Assembly (NCBI GenBank): GCA_963920765.1
Contig: OY987244.1
Span: 1,924,501-1,988,500 of the forward strand
Source: Ulota crispa
Taxonomy: Eukaryota; Streptophyta; Bryopsida; Orthotrichales; Orthotrichaceae
DNA length: 64,000 bases
Direction of reading: 5' to 3'
Below, in pieces: positions 9,721 to 22,450 of the stretch. Below the pieces are notes generated by a model. That model had not been told where the DNA came from. It was given only the letters and a program-made list of their open reading frames with translations, and made no database searches. Made by a program: the position numbers and the translations under genes. Position 1 is the first letter of the stretch. Each line of letters opens with the position of its first letter.

Positions 9721-12536
9721 GCTTGTTACACAATGTGCATTTTTTCTAGCAGACTATTGCCAAACTAGCAAAAAACTAACAAATTTGCACTAGTTTATGA
9801 CAGTCCCTCGATTTATTGTCAAATGTATTGTCAACATTTGGAACCTAGGTTCGTATTATTGTTGTCCCCTTAACTAAAATTTCCTTATTTAGGCTTGATT
9901 TGGAGAGGCCTCTAAGTTGTTTGGAAGTTAGCTAACATTTGATGTAATGTATCTAAACCATACAATAACCAAACTAATATCTTAATGAGCTTTCATAACA
10001 AGAATTCTCATGCCCTTCAAATCATATAATTTTTATGTGATGAACTATCTGCTATTGAAAGATCAAGCTTGGTATACAAGGCCTATTTGCCGGGTAGATT
10101 GAGGATGCCCTAACATGTTTTACAATTAGCACCTATAAAGGTAAATCTACACTAATAATTATAGCTTTTTTGTTCAGTTGCATTCTAGATTGTGTAGAAA
10201 AAGTAATTCAACTTTATAATGCACAAATCCCAAAAATTCTTATATTAGCAATGGTCAAAGTAGCATGAACAAAGTAAAAGGGCGAAACGTTCCTAAACGC
10301 AACATAAAAGACGGAGTTGACTTACAGCCAAATTAAAAAGTAAAGTACTCATATATTTACTTTACCAATAAATTCACCTACCACTGATTTTAAGTAAAAG
10401 TAAACTACCTTTAACATTACAAACAAAGTGTTAACTGTATAAACGGAAAGAAACGTAAAAAAATCAAATGCAAAAACATTATACCATATATTTGATTGAC
10501 TTGAGTATATCACAGTAGAGTGCTTCTCTAATCACATTCAGGATCCAACACCGGGATGCTCAGCTAGAGCTACTTGCGTTCAGAATTTTGCAATGGAATG
10601 TTCTAGTAGCATTAAGAATAAGGTTTGGCAAATTTTTAAACAGATCACGAAAAGATGTTCAAAGATTAAATCATGCTACTTGTGGTACAAAGCTTGTAGA
10701 AGAGGATTCAGAATTTAAGGAATGGAGAAGCCCAAAAAAATAATCGTAAAGTACGCTCCTTAAAAATCTAGCAACAAGAATTACAAAATATTCAAGACCC
10801 AGGTGTACCGTTAAATTATAAGTCAAAGTTTTTTACATCATGCTTCATATCAAAGCATACTTGTACTAAGCATACTCATAAATATATATGATTTCAGAAA
10901 CAATGTTTTTGACCATATGTCATTAATTGGATTTAGCTATCTTTTATAGTATATCTATACATAGGATTTTTACTTTTGTATTAGGAAAAAAAACATTGTA
11001 ATACAAAGTTCATGCTGAATACAAATTGATAGTTCCTCAAAGGAAGTTGAAAGTTGTTGTACTATTATTTCTTGCAATAGGCAAAAACAAATACATGTAA
11101 CACAAACGTGATTGAATATTTACATAGCTTCCAAATTGCCATATTATTACAATTTTGAAGTATGCAAGATACTTTTTTTACTAAGAATTAAAGATTCTTC
11201 GGTTTAAACATATTTTTAAAAAGTAAACCAAAATTAATATTTACATATATACACCTCTTTTTTTGCATTTTGAGAGTGATTTTGTATACCAAACAAGAAA
11301 GTTTCTTTGAAATATTTTTTCATTTTGATTTGTTCACTTTTCCATTTCCAAGAGTCCCAAAGAAATTTAAATGTATTGCTAGGTATGGTTGGCTTTTGCA
11401 TCCTTTCTAAAATCTACATCCAAAGAGATGTTGGTAAACACAACAATTAAAAAGTGTGCATAAATCAAACATTTAGAATTGGAAACTTTAAACTTTTTCA
11501 CAAATTTTCAAACCAGTTCATACACATTTAGTTTCTAATGCTGATTAAGAAAATAAAACTTTGGCTTGTATTAGTGAAATATTATCATTGGATTGGATTA
11601 ATTCTAAAAATACTTTTTCATTTCAGCTATTGGTGTTTAAATACAATACAACTATATGCAATTTTTATTTTAATAAATTAAAAATATTAAGTTTCTGTAC
11701 TGTTCAAGAATGGATTAATTTTTAAACTAGTATAAATAAAAAGCCTCACCTTGATGTAATACATAAAGAAACCTTTCCTGCTAGTGTAGGTTGAGCAGAT
11801 TTGGCAAGTAGGTGCCGCATTGATTGTTTTTTGAAAAAAAACTAATTTGGCATCCATTTCATAATTAGAAAAACTATAGGTATTTTCAAAAAATTGTTAT
11901 TATTTGGCATTGAATCAAATTTTTAGTAGAATCCAGCCTTTTTCTAAGCATTTCAACTTTCTAGAATTAGCCCTTGGTATAGGGTTTGCTCTAGATTGAG
12001 CCCTCCTAGAATCAACCTTGACTTTCCATTGTTACTTAAGCTTAATGACTTTTATAATATTAGGCATTTCAATCTTTTTGTTTTGTTTAACATTGACCAT
12101 TTTTAGAGAATAATTTATAGAATAATTAGGCTTAATTTTGGGAAATTATTTTATGTCAAATTTGCTCTCAACATATAGTAGTTTGGATGTTACGTTGAAA
12201 AACGTAATTACCAATATAGTTGATCATGGAAAAATCATTGTTTTAGTAGTGTTAGCATTCCAAATTAGTATCTATAGTAGACAATTTGGGTCCCTATCAC
12301 ATTTGAAAGACATAATACACTTTTTTTTTATAAATTTCCTATTGCAAAAGTAACAAAAATAACAAATTAAAATATTTGAAATCTTATTTTTTGTTTGTTT
12401 AAAGACCAAAATCAGGTGAGTCCTCAAAATGGTCACTTGGCCATTTAGCCTTAGATTCTTTCCAAGGTAAAGCACTTTTTCATTTGAAACAATATGCCAT
12501 AACACTTAATGTACACTTGAAGTTGTATAAAAAAAA
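9721..12536. other. AT-rich intergenic, nothing recognised
   Basis: About 2.8 kb of very AT-rich sequence with no long open frame, no splice-consistent exon series and no repeat that I could pair inside the window. Confidence 0.5.
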
Positions 12537-14189
12537 GGGAAAATTTCATGGATACCCCTGAAGTTTGCAATATTTTCATAGATACCCTAGCTAGCTTTTT
12601 CAAAAATTTCACAAGTATCCTTGAACCAAAAAATTTAGGCATTTATTTTTGGGATAGACTAGGGAGACACCCTCCAATTGCTAGGGAGACACCCCCTATA
12701 GCCCAACCTATTAGATTTGAGATTATTATTTTGTCAAAATACACTAGTAAAAAAACAAGAAAAAACAACTGCAATTAACAACTGAATTTTAGTAGTTTAT
12801 GGCATGAAACTACTCAGGTACAACTAGAAGGGCTGCAATTGTATTTTAGTCGACCACAGTTGCAAAATAGTGAGAGTGAACCTATCACTTTTGCCAACCA
12901 CTCAAAAACAACTATGGCCTTTTCATCCATTGCCCCTCCTAAATTTTGGTGAGAAACTGCCCCCTTTGCCCTTCTTTCTTCTTTGTTAGAAGAAATCTTT
13001 CTCATTAATCCTAATATCTCCATTAATGCACACCTGACACATGAATGACTATGTGCCACTTGTCATATTTTCAGAGTTTTTGGTCAATTTTCAACAATTT
13101 CATGAAATGTGAAATTGATAATCCATAATGACACGTGTCCCATGCAGTTGTAAAGCAGTTGTATTTCAATTGTAAAGTAGTTGCTTTGCAGTTGCTTATA
13201 TTATTTTTGTAAAAAAATGGTTCACGTATAAATTTAGTTGTATATTAGTCATTTTTTAGTTGTCATATAGTTGATTTATAGTCAAGTTCAAGACATATAT
13301 GACTCTTCACTCTCTTTTGGTACTAAGGTAGTGCACTTGTAAACCGTTCATCTAAGGGCTGAAACTGAATTTTAGGGAGGTGAAACTTTTTGAAATAATT
13401 TTTAGTAAACTTTCCTTGAAAGACAAGAGGAATTGGCATCTATCCCAAGTGTTTTCATATTTTATGGAGTTTTGCAAGATTAATTGTGGAATTTTGAAGT
13501 GGAAAGGTCATAGGTGCTCTAAAACCACCCACCTCGTAAATGTTCGTCTCATGTACATCATTGAAAGTCTGTGAATAAAACATGTACCAGTAGGGTACAT
13601 TTGGAGAGGTTATCGGTTTTAGAGCATGAGCGGAATATGAGCAGACTACCTTATAGCACAATTGCAATGTTAGTAGATTGACATTGATAGTTGCAATTTA
13701 GTTGTAACTAAGTTGACCTCACAACTTACATGCCAACCATGCAGTTGCAAGATAGTTGTATCTCAGTGGCTCTATTATCACTAATCAGTTGCACCACAGT
13801 TCTCACCTAGTAGAGACAAAGTTATATTTTAGTCGCATTCTTGTTGCAGCTGAGTTGCATCCTAGTTGCAATAGAGTTGCAAGCTAGTCATAAACATGAG
13901 TCATATAGTCATGATTGGATTGTTGTGCAGTGGCCACAAAGTTGTAGTTTAATTGTACAATAGTAGCAAGGAAGTAGTACATTAGTCACACATAAGTGAC
14001 TAAACAGTATATTACAATAGGGATTGAGTTGTACATGAATAGAGTAAAATACCTAATACAATGGTGAGTTGCAATGTAGTTGCACACTGGGCTCCCTACT
14101 GCTACATGATTACATCCTAGTATAGTTTAGGGCAATACAGAGTATGCGGCCAATTTTCACATGCATCACCTTCTAATAAGTGTTGGTCT

Positions 14190-15420
14190 TCAGCCCTTCT
14201 AAACCGCTACAAAAATCATATCTAAACATCAAAGATCAATGACAAGCAACCTTATTTCAATGATGCATAGAAGCCCTTTTGCACTCCTTTAAACACCATA
14301 AAACCAACTCCAAAGGTCAATGCTAAGCAACCTAACTTCAATTATAAAGATCAGCCCTTTTACACTCTTCTAAAAACCCTAATATCAACATCAAAGCTCA
14401 ATGGCAAGCAACTTACCTTCAATGAAGCAATTTGGCCCTTCTAAACTCCTCTAAATAGCCTAAAATCAACACCAAACCTCAACGTTAAACAACTTAATTT
14501 CAGTGATAAAAATTAGCCCTTCTAAACTCCTCTAAACACCATAAAAGCAACAACAAAGATCAATGCCAAACAACTTAACATAAACTATAAAAATCAGCCT
14601 TTCCAAATTCTTCTAGAAACCCTAAAATCAACATCAAAGGTCAATGCTAAGCAACTTACCTTCAATGAAGCATATTGGCCCTTGTAAACTCAACTAAACC
14701 ACCCTAAAATCAATACCAAAGCTCATTGTTAAACAACCTAACATCAATGATAAAAATTGGCCCTTCTAAACTCCTCTAAACACCCTAAAATCAACACCAA
14801 ACCTCAACATTAAACAACCTAATTTCAATGATAAAAATCAGCCCTTCTAAACTCCTCTAAACACCATAATAGCAACAACAAATGTCAATGCCAAACAACT
14901 TAATATAAACTATAAATATCAGTCCTTCTACACTCCTCTAAAAACCCTAAAATCAACATCAAAGCTCAATGGTAAGCAACTTACTTTCAATGAAGCAAAT
15001 TGGCCCTTCTAAACTCTTCAAAACCACCCTAAAATCAACACCAAAGCTCATTGTTAAACAACCTAACTTCAATGATTAAAATCAGCCCTTCTAAACTCTT
15101 TTAAACATCATAAAAGCAACAACAAAGCTCAATGGCAAGCAACTTACCTTCAATGTAGCAAATCAACCCTTGTAAACTCCTCTAAACACCTTTAAATCAA
15201 TACCAAAGCTCAATGCTAAACAACCTAACTTCAATGATGCAAGTCAACCTTCTCTTAGCCTTCATACACACCACAAGTGAACACCAAAGCCCAATGCCAA
15301 ATAACCTAAGTTCAATGATGCAAATCAATCCCTTCTAAGCACTCATACACACTACAAATGAACACCAAAGCTCAACACTAAACAACCTAACCTCAATGAG
15401 CAATTCAACCTCTCTCTAAG
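14190..15420. repeat. 81-bp tandem array with four-unit higher-order period
   Basis: About 15 units of 80-82 bp, each with variants of CCCTTCTAAACTCCTCTAAA, then CAACACCAAAGCTCAATG, then AAACAACCTAACTTCAATGA. Units starting near 14434, 14515, 14596 and 14678 match best those near 14759, 14840, 14921 and 15002, an offset of about 325 bp. The array therefore has a four-monomer higher-order repeat. It forms the centre of the 6.1-kb element. Confidence 0.9.
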
Positions 15421-16389
15421 GATTTCCAAACACCATAGCTCATGTGGACCAAGTGCAAAGTGAGATGTGAATAGCGCCGCCTTAAAGAAGTCAGGGTTTG
15501 GACGTTGATTAATACAACTGTAATACAACTACAAGCTAAATAAAAAACAACTGAATCACCACTCAAGAACAATTGAAAAACAACTATGCCACTAAGATAC
15601 AACTGACGCCGTCTAGCAATACTATAGCATTTATTGTTTAGGTATTGCATGGCGGCGGCATAAAACAATTGAAACATCACTAAAAAACAACTAGAAAACA
15701 ACTACTTGACTCAAATGCAATTGATGTTGTCCAGCACTTTTAGCATTTATTTCTTATTTACTGCATGGCAGCAAGGACTGTGACATGAACTACATTAAAA
15801 AGATACAAACTTGGTTACAAATCCTCACTTATGACCTCTAATTGTGCAAACTTAAAAACAAGCTCAATAACTCTTGCATCCTTGAGTAATTTATAAGTAT
15901 GTTCTCTCCTTCTTTATTGTGCTTGTGGTTTTCAATTGCTATATTGATTGCAAGTCTAGAGACTGAATCTAGATCCTTCATTTGACACAAGCAAAAATGA
16001 GCATGCAGATTCCACCAAAGAAAGAGTACAAATAGTGGAAGAATTGTAAAAGAGAGGTACACCTATTCAAAATTTTGTTGTTACTGTCCATGCAAATTCG
16101 CTTAGAAGTAAGGAAAAAACAACAAAGACAAGTAAGATGTCTCAGATATCCAGAGTTCAAGAACAATTGACATCTTGAGTTGTAAAACAATCATTTTTAC
16201 TGCTGCCATACTATTGTCAAATGTATAATCACAATATTTGTTAATTTGGGAAAAACAAGGGTTCCAATTTGTTTTCCCCTCAAACCCAAAAAGTTACTTT
16301 AAAACCATATTCAAAAGTATCATATTCAATCTGAGCCACTATGATTTTTTCCCTCGCAAATCCCTCCTCTCAAGTGAGGGTACGTGTCG

Positions 16390-16411
16390 GTTTGAGGTGA
16401 TCACCTCAAAC
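16390..16411. repeat. perfect 22-bp palindrome
   Basis: GTTTGAGGTGA followed by its exact reverse complement, centred on TGATCA, in the right arm of the 6.1-kb element. It could be a protein-binding site or a small cruciform. Confidence 0.85.
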
Positions 16412-18112
16412 TTCCTGACTCACTTCCTGAAAGTCCCAAAATGTACCATTTTTTCCAAATTAACGAATATCGCATTTATAGTAGTTGTATGTCAGTTGTT
16501 ACATAGTTAGTTATATCTGACGGGTCATATTATAGTGAGATATGAGTTGTTTATAGTCACATTACAGTTGTACTCCACACATCAAAGCTGACAATATTCT
16601 AAGTCTGAATTGAATACAAATTCAGTAATCGTTGGTCGCTTTCTATGTGTAAGTAGAACATGGAAGTCTGTGAGCTGCCTATTCTCAATGCGCATAGGGT
16701 ACTCTTGAGGGACAAAATTAATGCAATGGACTAGAGAAATCAAAAGAGCATTGCTCTTCCACATATAGCACTTCCATTAATCTTGTTGTGTATGCAAAGG
16801 GAGGAAGAAGTGTCTATTGAGAATAGTGAAAAAGCAGTCAAATGATCACGGTACAAAACTCAAATTTAGGGTTTGGAGGGGATTGGGTGAATGAGATGCC
16901 TCCAACAATGATTGGGAAGAAGTGTTGCAAAGACCTATTATATTGACAGAGGTCAAAGTAGAGTGTACAATTGATTTTTTTGGAAACATTGTATATCAAT
17001 ACAAGAGAATGACATTTTGAGAATTTTTATTAACTCTTACTTGTTGTCATAAGTAAATTGACTGCAATTGCCAAGTAGTTATATCCTCAAAAAAACAACT
17101 GTACATTGAAAATGCGACTGTAGTACAACTAAAGAGTAAACCCCCAAGAACAACTACAAATTAAGTGAGGTCATATACAAACAACTAAGATTCAACTACA
17201 ACACAACTACCCTATTATAACACATTCTCATAATAATCATGAAGGATAGTAGCAGCATCTAACAACACATGAGAGTAGAAGAAATGAGGCAAATGCTAGA
17301 TTCTTAAAAAAGAAACCGTATCTCCAAACCCTACATGAAGCAATCACATAATAGTCATTTTTTAGTAGTAGATCAGTCATGTCCTACCCAAAAACAACTA
17401 ATTTGCAACTTTTTTACAACTGCAATAATTTTCCCTATTCACACTAACAACTATGGAAATAATCTCAATCTCCTATATCGCCCAAGGCTAGAAAGAGGGT
17501 CTTGGGCATTGTCCACTAGCATGGAAAAAATCAAAAAGATGGTGGTAAAAATAGGTAGAAAAAATGGAGTTGTTTCTCAGTTAACTTGCAGTAATAGGAG
17601 AAGTCTAGGAACAACTAACAAGCAACTATTGTACAACTCTAAACTCTAAAATACATTCACACCAAATCCCAAAGAGGGGTAGCTAAATGGAATTAGCTGC
17701 CCAAAGTAAAGAAAGGGCAGCCTGAAATGTTAATGGAGCAAAAAATAAAGAGTAGTAGGAAGAACAACTACTGTAGTTGCAAGTGAGTTCTTTTTTAGTA
17801 GAATTGCAGTTGTCAAAACCACTCAAGAACAATTGCGGTGGTACTTGGATGGTTAGTGGAGTCCATATGAACGGATAGCATCCAGGATTAGATTGAAAGT
17901 TGATGATGATAAAACATTCTATCCTCATTAGTTGTTTAGCTAGTTTTTGCAGTAGTGCAGACAACTACAATACAACCGTGAGTTATTTAGGGCACCCTCT
18001 TCGTTGTTGAACTATTTTTTTGAATAACCAAGTGATTTTCTGATTGTTTTCTAGTTGTACCACGGCTTAGTTGCATTTCAATTGGATAATTGCAGTTGTA
18101 TATTGCAGTTTT

Positions 18113-18365
18113 TCTTCTTGTGATAAGAAATAAAATCAAAATAGTATTTAGGGCAAGTTTGCATTTGCAAGCATTGCAAACATAAAACATATATGTCTCA
18201 TTTGTGACATGATCAAGAGTAAAACTTACAAACAAAAGGAATGACTAGTTTTAACTCTTGGCCATGTCACAAATGAGACATCTTTGCTATATGTTTGCAG
18301 TACTTGCAGATACATACAGGTGTGCTCTAAAATATTGTTTTGATTTTATTTCTTATTTCTACATA
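18113..18365. repeat. foldback (about 105-bp arms) inside the 6.1-kb element
   Basis: AAGAAATAAAATCAAAAT...TATGTCTCATTTGTGACATG at about 18122-18212 is mirrored by CATGTCACAAATGAGACAT...ATTTTGATTTTATTTCTT at about 18262-18354, with a spacer of about 50 bp. It may be a separate small MITE or part of the element's right subterminal region. Confidence 0.75.
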
Positions 18366-18660
18366 ACAATAATCTCAAATTTAATAGGTTGGTCTATAGG
18401 GGGTGTCTCCTTAGCAATTGGGGGGTGTCTCCCTAGTCCATTCCTTATTTTTGTGCTTGTACTTTCTTCATGACCAATGTTGAAGGGAATTTAATGAAAC
18501 AAAATAAAAAGCAAAGTACACACAAAGGAAAAAGGGAAGTGGCATGCACAACAAAATAAACACTTGAAAACTTTAGTCCAAGGGTATTTGTAAAATTTCT
18601 GAAAAAGCAGGGTATCTATGAAAATATTACAAACTTCAGCGGAATTCATGAAATTTTCCC

Positions 18661-21541
18661 AAAAAAAAATTACTGCATGAGAAAATTACACTTTAAGGCA
18701 ATCACACCTAGGAGCATTTAAATAAGCGTTTGCATAAAGTTTTTATTCTTGAACTACTCTTATTCTTGTTGAGCCTTCATAGCAGCTAGAAAATATTCAA
18801 AATTTGTACAGACAAACAAAAAAAAAAAATTGAGTTTTTTTATGAAAATACTTAAAATTGATCATAGGCTTTGGAAAAGAATTGATAGGGATTACAATGA
18901 TGAAAAATAAGCACCATGTAATAAAAAGGAAACTAGCAAATATTTTCAACTAATTGGATGAATTTTCAAAATAAAAGATTTATATCTAGCTAAAATATTG
19001 GGAGGACAAATGATATAGTTTAGTAGCTTGAAATTTGGCAAATTTCAACTAGCTGTTCTCAATAAAATTGAAAGTTTGTAGGCTACATTAAGTTGTCATG
19101 GTAGACGTCAGTTCACCTAAGTCTTGAAGCAAGTATAGCATTGTGAACCAAGACAATAGACTTGGACTTTGCTGGAAAAATAACTTGAATCGTAAACTCT
19201 ATCTTTTTCTAATTTTGTAAAAACCTTTTATTATCGGTCTTAGCTCATCTTGGATTAGTTGAAAGGATGAGTTGACAGGACCTTAAGTCAATCTTTTCAA
19301 CCACTTTCAAGGAGTCAATGAAATTATTACCTTGCCATTACACACTACAAAGTCAAGATCATCAAACTTGGAAGTGTTTGGACCAAAATTTTAATTCAAA
19401 TGGCTTCACTCTTAAAAAAAAACAATAGAAACTTCGTTTCCTTGTGTTTAAAGATTACGAAGTTGAAAAGACAAGGAAAGAACTATAGATCTCAAAAATC
19501 TCAACAGGTAAGGAATTGAGACAGATACCAAGTAGAGCAATTGAGATTTTAATTTCATTCTACAATATTGATTGTTTAATCTTTTATTTTTTTTGTATAA
19601 CCAAAATAACCATAATATTCATGTGATTTGTCACCAGCCCAAAGGCTGCCATTTATCCTCGCAATATCAATGGATTGTGCAGTATTCTCTCTTCTCAAAA
19701 TTAAAACTTTCTTCAAACTTTCTTCCTCTACTCCTACTTTAAAGAATACAGGGCTCATTTCACTTATTAAACCAATGAGAAGTAAGGATGAAATTCTACC
19801 AAGGCTCCAAAACAACCTCAACTCCTAATGCAAGGTAGGAGCACTCCTCACCATTAGTGTCCCCATTTCCAATACCTACTTGTGTCAATGATGTCAATGA
19901 TTAACAACTAAAAAAAGAATTGCTTATGGGTGAAGTGGTGGTTTTGGGTGACTGGCATGACGGTTTTGAGTGCCCCATCTCACTATTTGAAAAATTCTCA
20001 AGTTAGTATTATGAGCATATGAGCACACTAAAGACATCTCCTTTACACAACTATACATTTTCAATGATTTAGGACTTTGAAAAATCTTTGTGAACAACTG
20101 CTTGGAATTAGAGCTTTCAAATTGATGCTAGTATTTTTGATTTCCTCTTCCTAGCTTCACACTAATTTCTTCAAAGGTCATCAAATGATTTTCCTACCCC
20201 AAAACCCTTGTGTCCCAACCAAAATATCAATTAGGGTTCCAACCAGATATCAATTAGAGTAGTAGGATTCCCAATTGTAGCTTGCCTTAAGTCATAAGGG
20301 CATCTCTTGCCACCCACCAAATGAGCCCTTTGTGTTCCACCCATAATGGCTTTTGTAATTTGAGTCTCCAACGGCACTGTACTTGTTGATGTGCAGGAGC
20401 GGGGCCATTCAGGTTTAGCCAATTTCACGTCAAATTCAAGGTTTCTCCATGCCCCCTTCACTATCCATGCCAAGGGTTGTTCACACATTGTTCACGCTTC
20501 ATAGCCATATGTACTAGTGCAATTTGTTGTAACACTAGTGCAAGCCCTAAAACCTTCTAGATTGCAAGAAAACTTCATGCCATGTTGAGCTACTTGCTTC
20601 TCCCGTCCCCTCCAAACCTACTTTCTAAGGGCTTCATTTGGCAAGTGGCAAGAGATGCTCTACGCTACTACACCCTACATTACCAATTTGAAGGAGGGGT
20701 AATTGCTTTAGCTAAATTATTTTAGACTGGAATCTTGAAACGTATTACTAGCACGAGCTTTGCTATGAAGCCATCTCTTATTAAATTTTTCTTTACAATG
20801 AACTCCACAAACTAAGGTAGCCTAGTTTATTTTTGTACAAAATCTTAAGGGGAGAATAAAATTTTCATGTAGCTTAGAACATCCTCATTCTAGCAAGTAT
20901 ATCAACCCATCAACAACACTCTCATGGTGGATCCCGGCTTGAGAACGGTAAACCCGGTCCAATGCACTTGACATACGGGATATGATCTTAAAAGGGACAT
21001 TGAAAATGGTTACACCCCATAATTTTTGTAATCGTCAAGAGTCCTTTAAATTGCTTTGTATATTGCTAATTAACGAAATGATGACTAATGTGCAAGTCCA
21101 AAATAAAAATCTTTTGACAAAAGCTTGACAAAAACAGTGTGTACAATTCTCACCACTAGTATGTATTGCGTTGCATGGGCCAGTGTGTCGCTTGCAAAAT
21201 TGGAGGCCATGCAATGAAGCATGCTTGTATTGTCGCCAAGGCCCAATGTCAACTATGGACTAAGGATGCTTGTAGGGCATCCTCAGTCTGACCAGTATTT
21301 GGGCTTTGCAACTGCATTCTTGTAATGGATCCTTGGTTCTCATCAGTAACTCTACTCCAATGTTTTTGGCATGTGAGGCGTCAACTTGATTAAGGATAGC
21401 AATTAATTGTTAACACTCAATAGTTTCAACAGTCCCAACAAGTCCTCCAAAATAATTGTGTATAGTCTAGTTAAAGGAATGATGTCTCCTTTTGCTCAAT
21501 TCACTAGTGTTTCATTTTTAAAACTTCAAAACGCCAATTTC
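18661..21541. other. AT-rich intergenic with repeat fragments
   Basis: No gene recognised. At about 19832 a piece starting AGGTAGGAGCACTCC followed by TTAGTGTCCCC resembles the left end of the PIF-like MITE at 24914. Positions 20885-21000 repeat 8580-8705. The minus frame at 20231-20488 (85 codons, GC-richer) starts MCEQPLAWIVKGAWRNLEF and lies in the same orientation as the 20885-21000 repeat. It may belong to the same decayed element, but no family was recognised. Confidence 0.4.
20885..21000 (-). repeat. dispersed repeat, possibly coding-derived (partner at 8580-8705)
   Basis: Reverse-complement relative of 8580-8705, see that entry. It is more diverged but colinear over about 115 bp. Confidence 0.6.
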
Positions 21542-22317
21542 TTAACCCTTTAGGGCCAAGGTAGCCAAATTCGGTTATTTTAGCATTGTATTTGAAATAG
21601 TTTTTTGGGCATGTTGCGATTTTGAGTGACGTCTAAATGATGTCAAAGGGCACAAGAATTTTGGATCAAACAAGCCCAAGTACACTGTTATTGGAAGAGT
21701 AATGAATTCAAAAGCTTGAATTAAAGTGAGTCAAGCTCCAGAATTGTGAAAAAAAATTGTACAAAGATTTCCTCATTTCACAATGCTTGAAATTCTTATC
21801 CAAATTCAATTCAGTTGAAATAATTTTCATATGCTTGGTATGAAGGACACCTACCACATTGTAGTTTCTCAAATTCACATTTGGGCTCTAAAACAGATAC
21901 AAATTTGACTTAACAATGCCGTATATAATTTTGGAAATAATGGCGCTCTCAACCTCGCATAGATGTATTATAATCTTTGTGATCATTTAGGCTAAGCTTG
22001 TAAGCTTTGACCAAGTAATAAATCCAGTAGTATGTATTCCATCTATACAAGTAGATCTTGATAAGATCCAAGCATTTTTTGAAAAAACATGGAAAAAGGC
22101 TACTAACCCAATGATCTCAAATATGATTTTCACTTTTACCTCAAGTGGCTAAAAACAGTGCTAGAAAGTTAAAATTTTCAAACTTGGCATTGTAAAGTTT
22201 CAAAAAAAATTAGGTGCATAATTTTTTAGGTGACAATCCTCCTAAATTTAGCTAGTTTAAAGATTGTTGTTGCTAATAGCAACTTGATCCGGGGCGCCTT
22301 GGGCCCTAAAGGGTTAA
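21542..22317. mobile_element. TTAA-flanked element, 0.78 kb
   Basis: TTAA at both ends with terminal inverted repeats CCCTTTAGGGCC on the left and CCCTTTAGGGCCCAAGG on the right. The first 12 bp are identical. The interior has no coding capacity and is not obviously shared with other copies here. Piggybac-like by its ends. Confidence 0.8.
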
Positions 22318-22450
22318 GGTTAAATGCAAAGATCTAATCAAACAATCTCATAGATTTAAAGTTCCTTTTGGATAGCATTGGTAGGCCTTGATACAAGCTA
22401 CAGGTTGAGGATGCTCTTGGGGCAGCTCTGTCACAAACTTGAAGGGACCC

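Larger units (their letters stand above)
12537..18660. mobile_element. 6.1-kb Mutator-like non-autonomous element
   Basis: The ends are inverted repeats: GGGAAAATTTCATGGATACC at 12537 against the reverse complement of 18641-18660 (GGGAAAATTTCATGAATTCC). Similarity continues inward over about 0.25 kb, including AGGGAGACACCC and AACCTATTAGATTTGAGATT on the left, mirrored at about 18370-18450. A-rich 8-9 bp on both sides could be the target duplication. The same ends delimit a 0.3-kb MITE at 34378-34690 with a clearer 9-bp duplication, which is why Mutator-like is preferred over hAT. The left arm (12.8-14.1 kb) is full of AGTTGYA motifs. The right arm (15.5-18.1 kb) carries mostly the reverse complement, TRCAACT. 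The centre is an 81-bp tandem array. No transposase was recognised. Confidence 0.8.
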
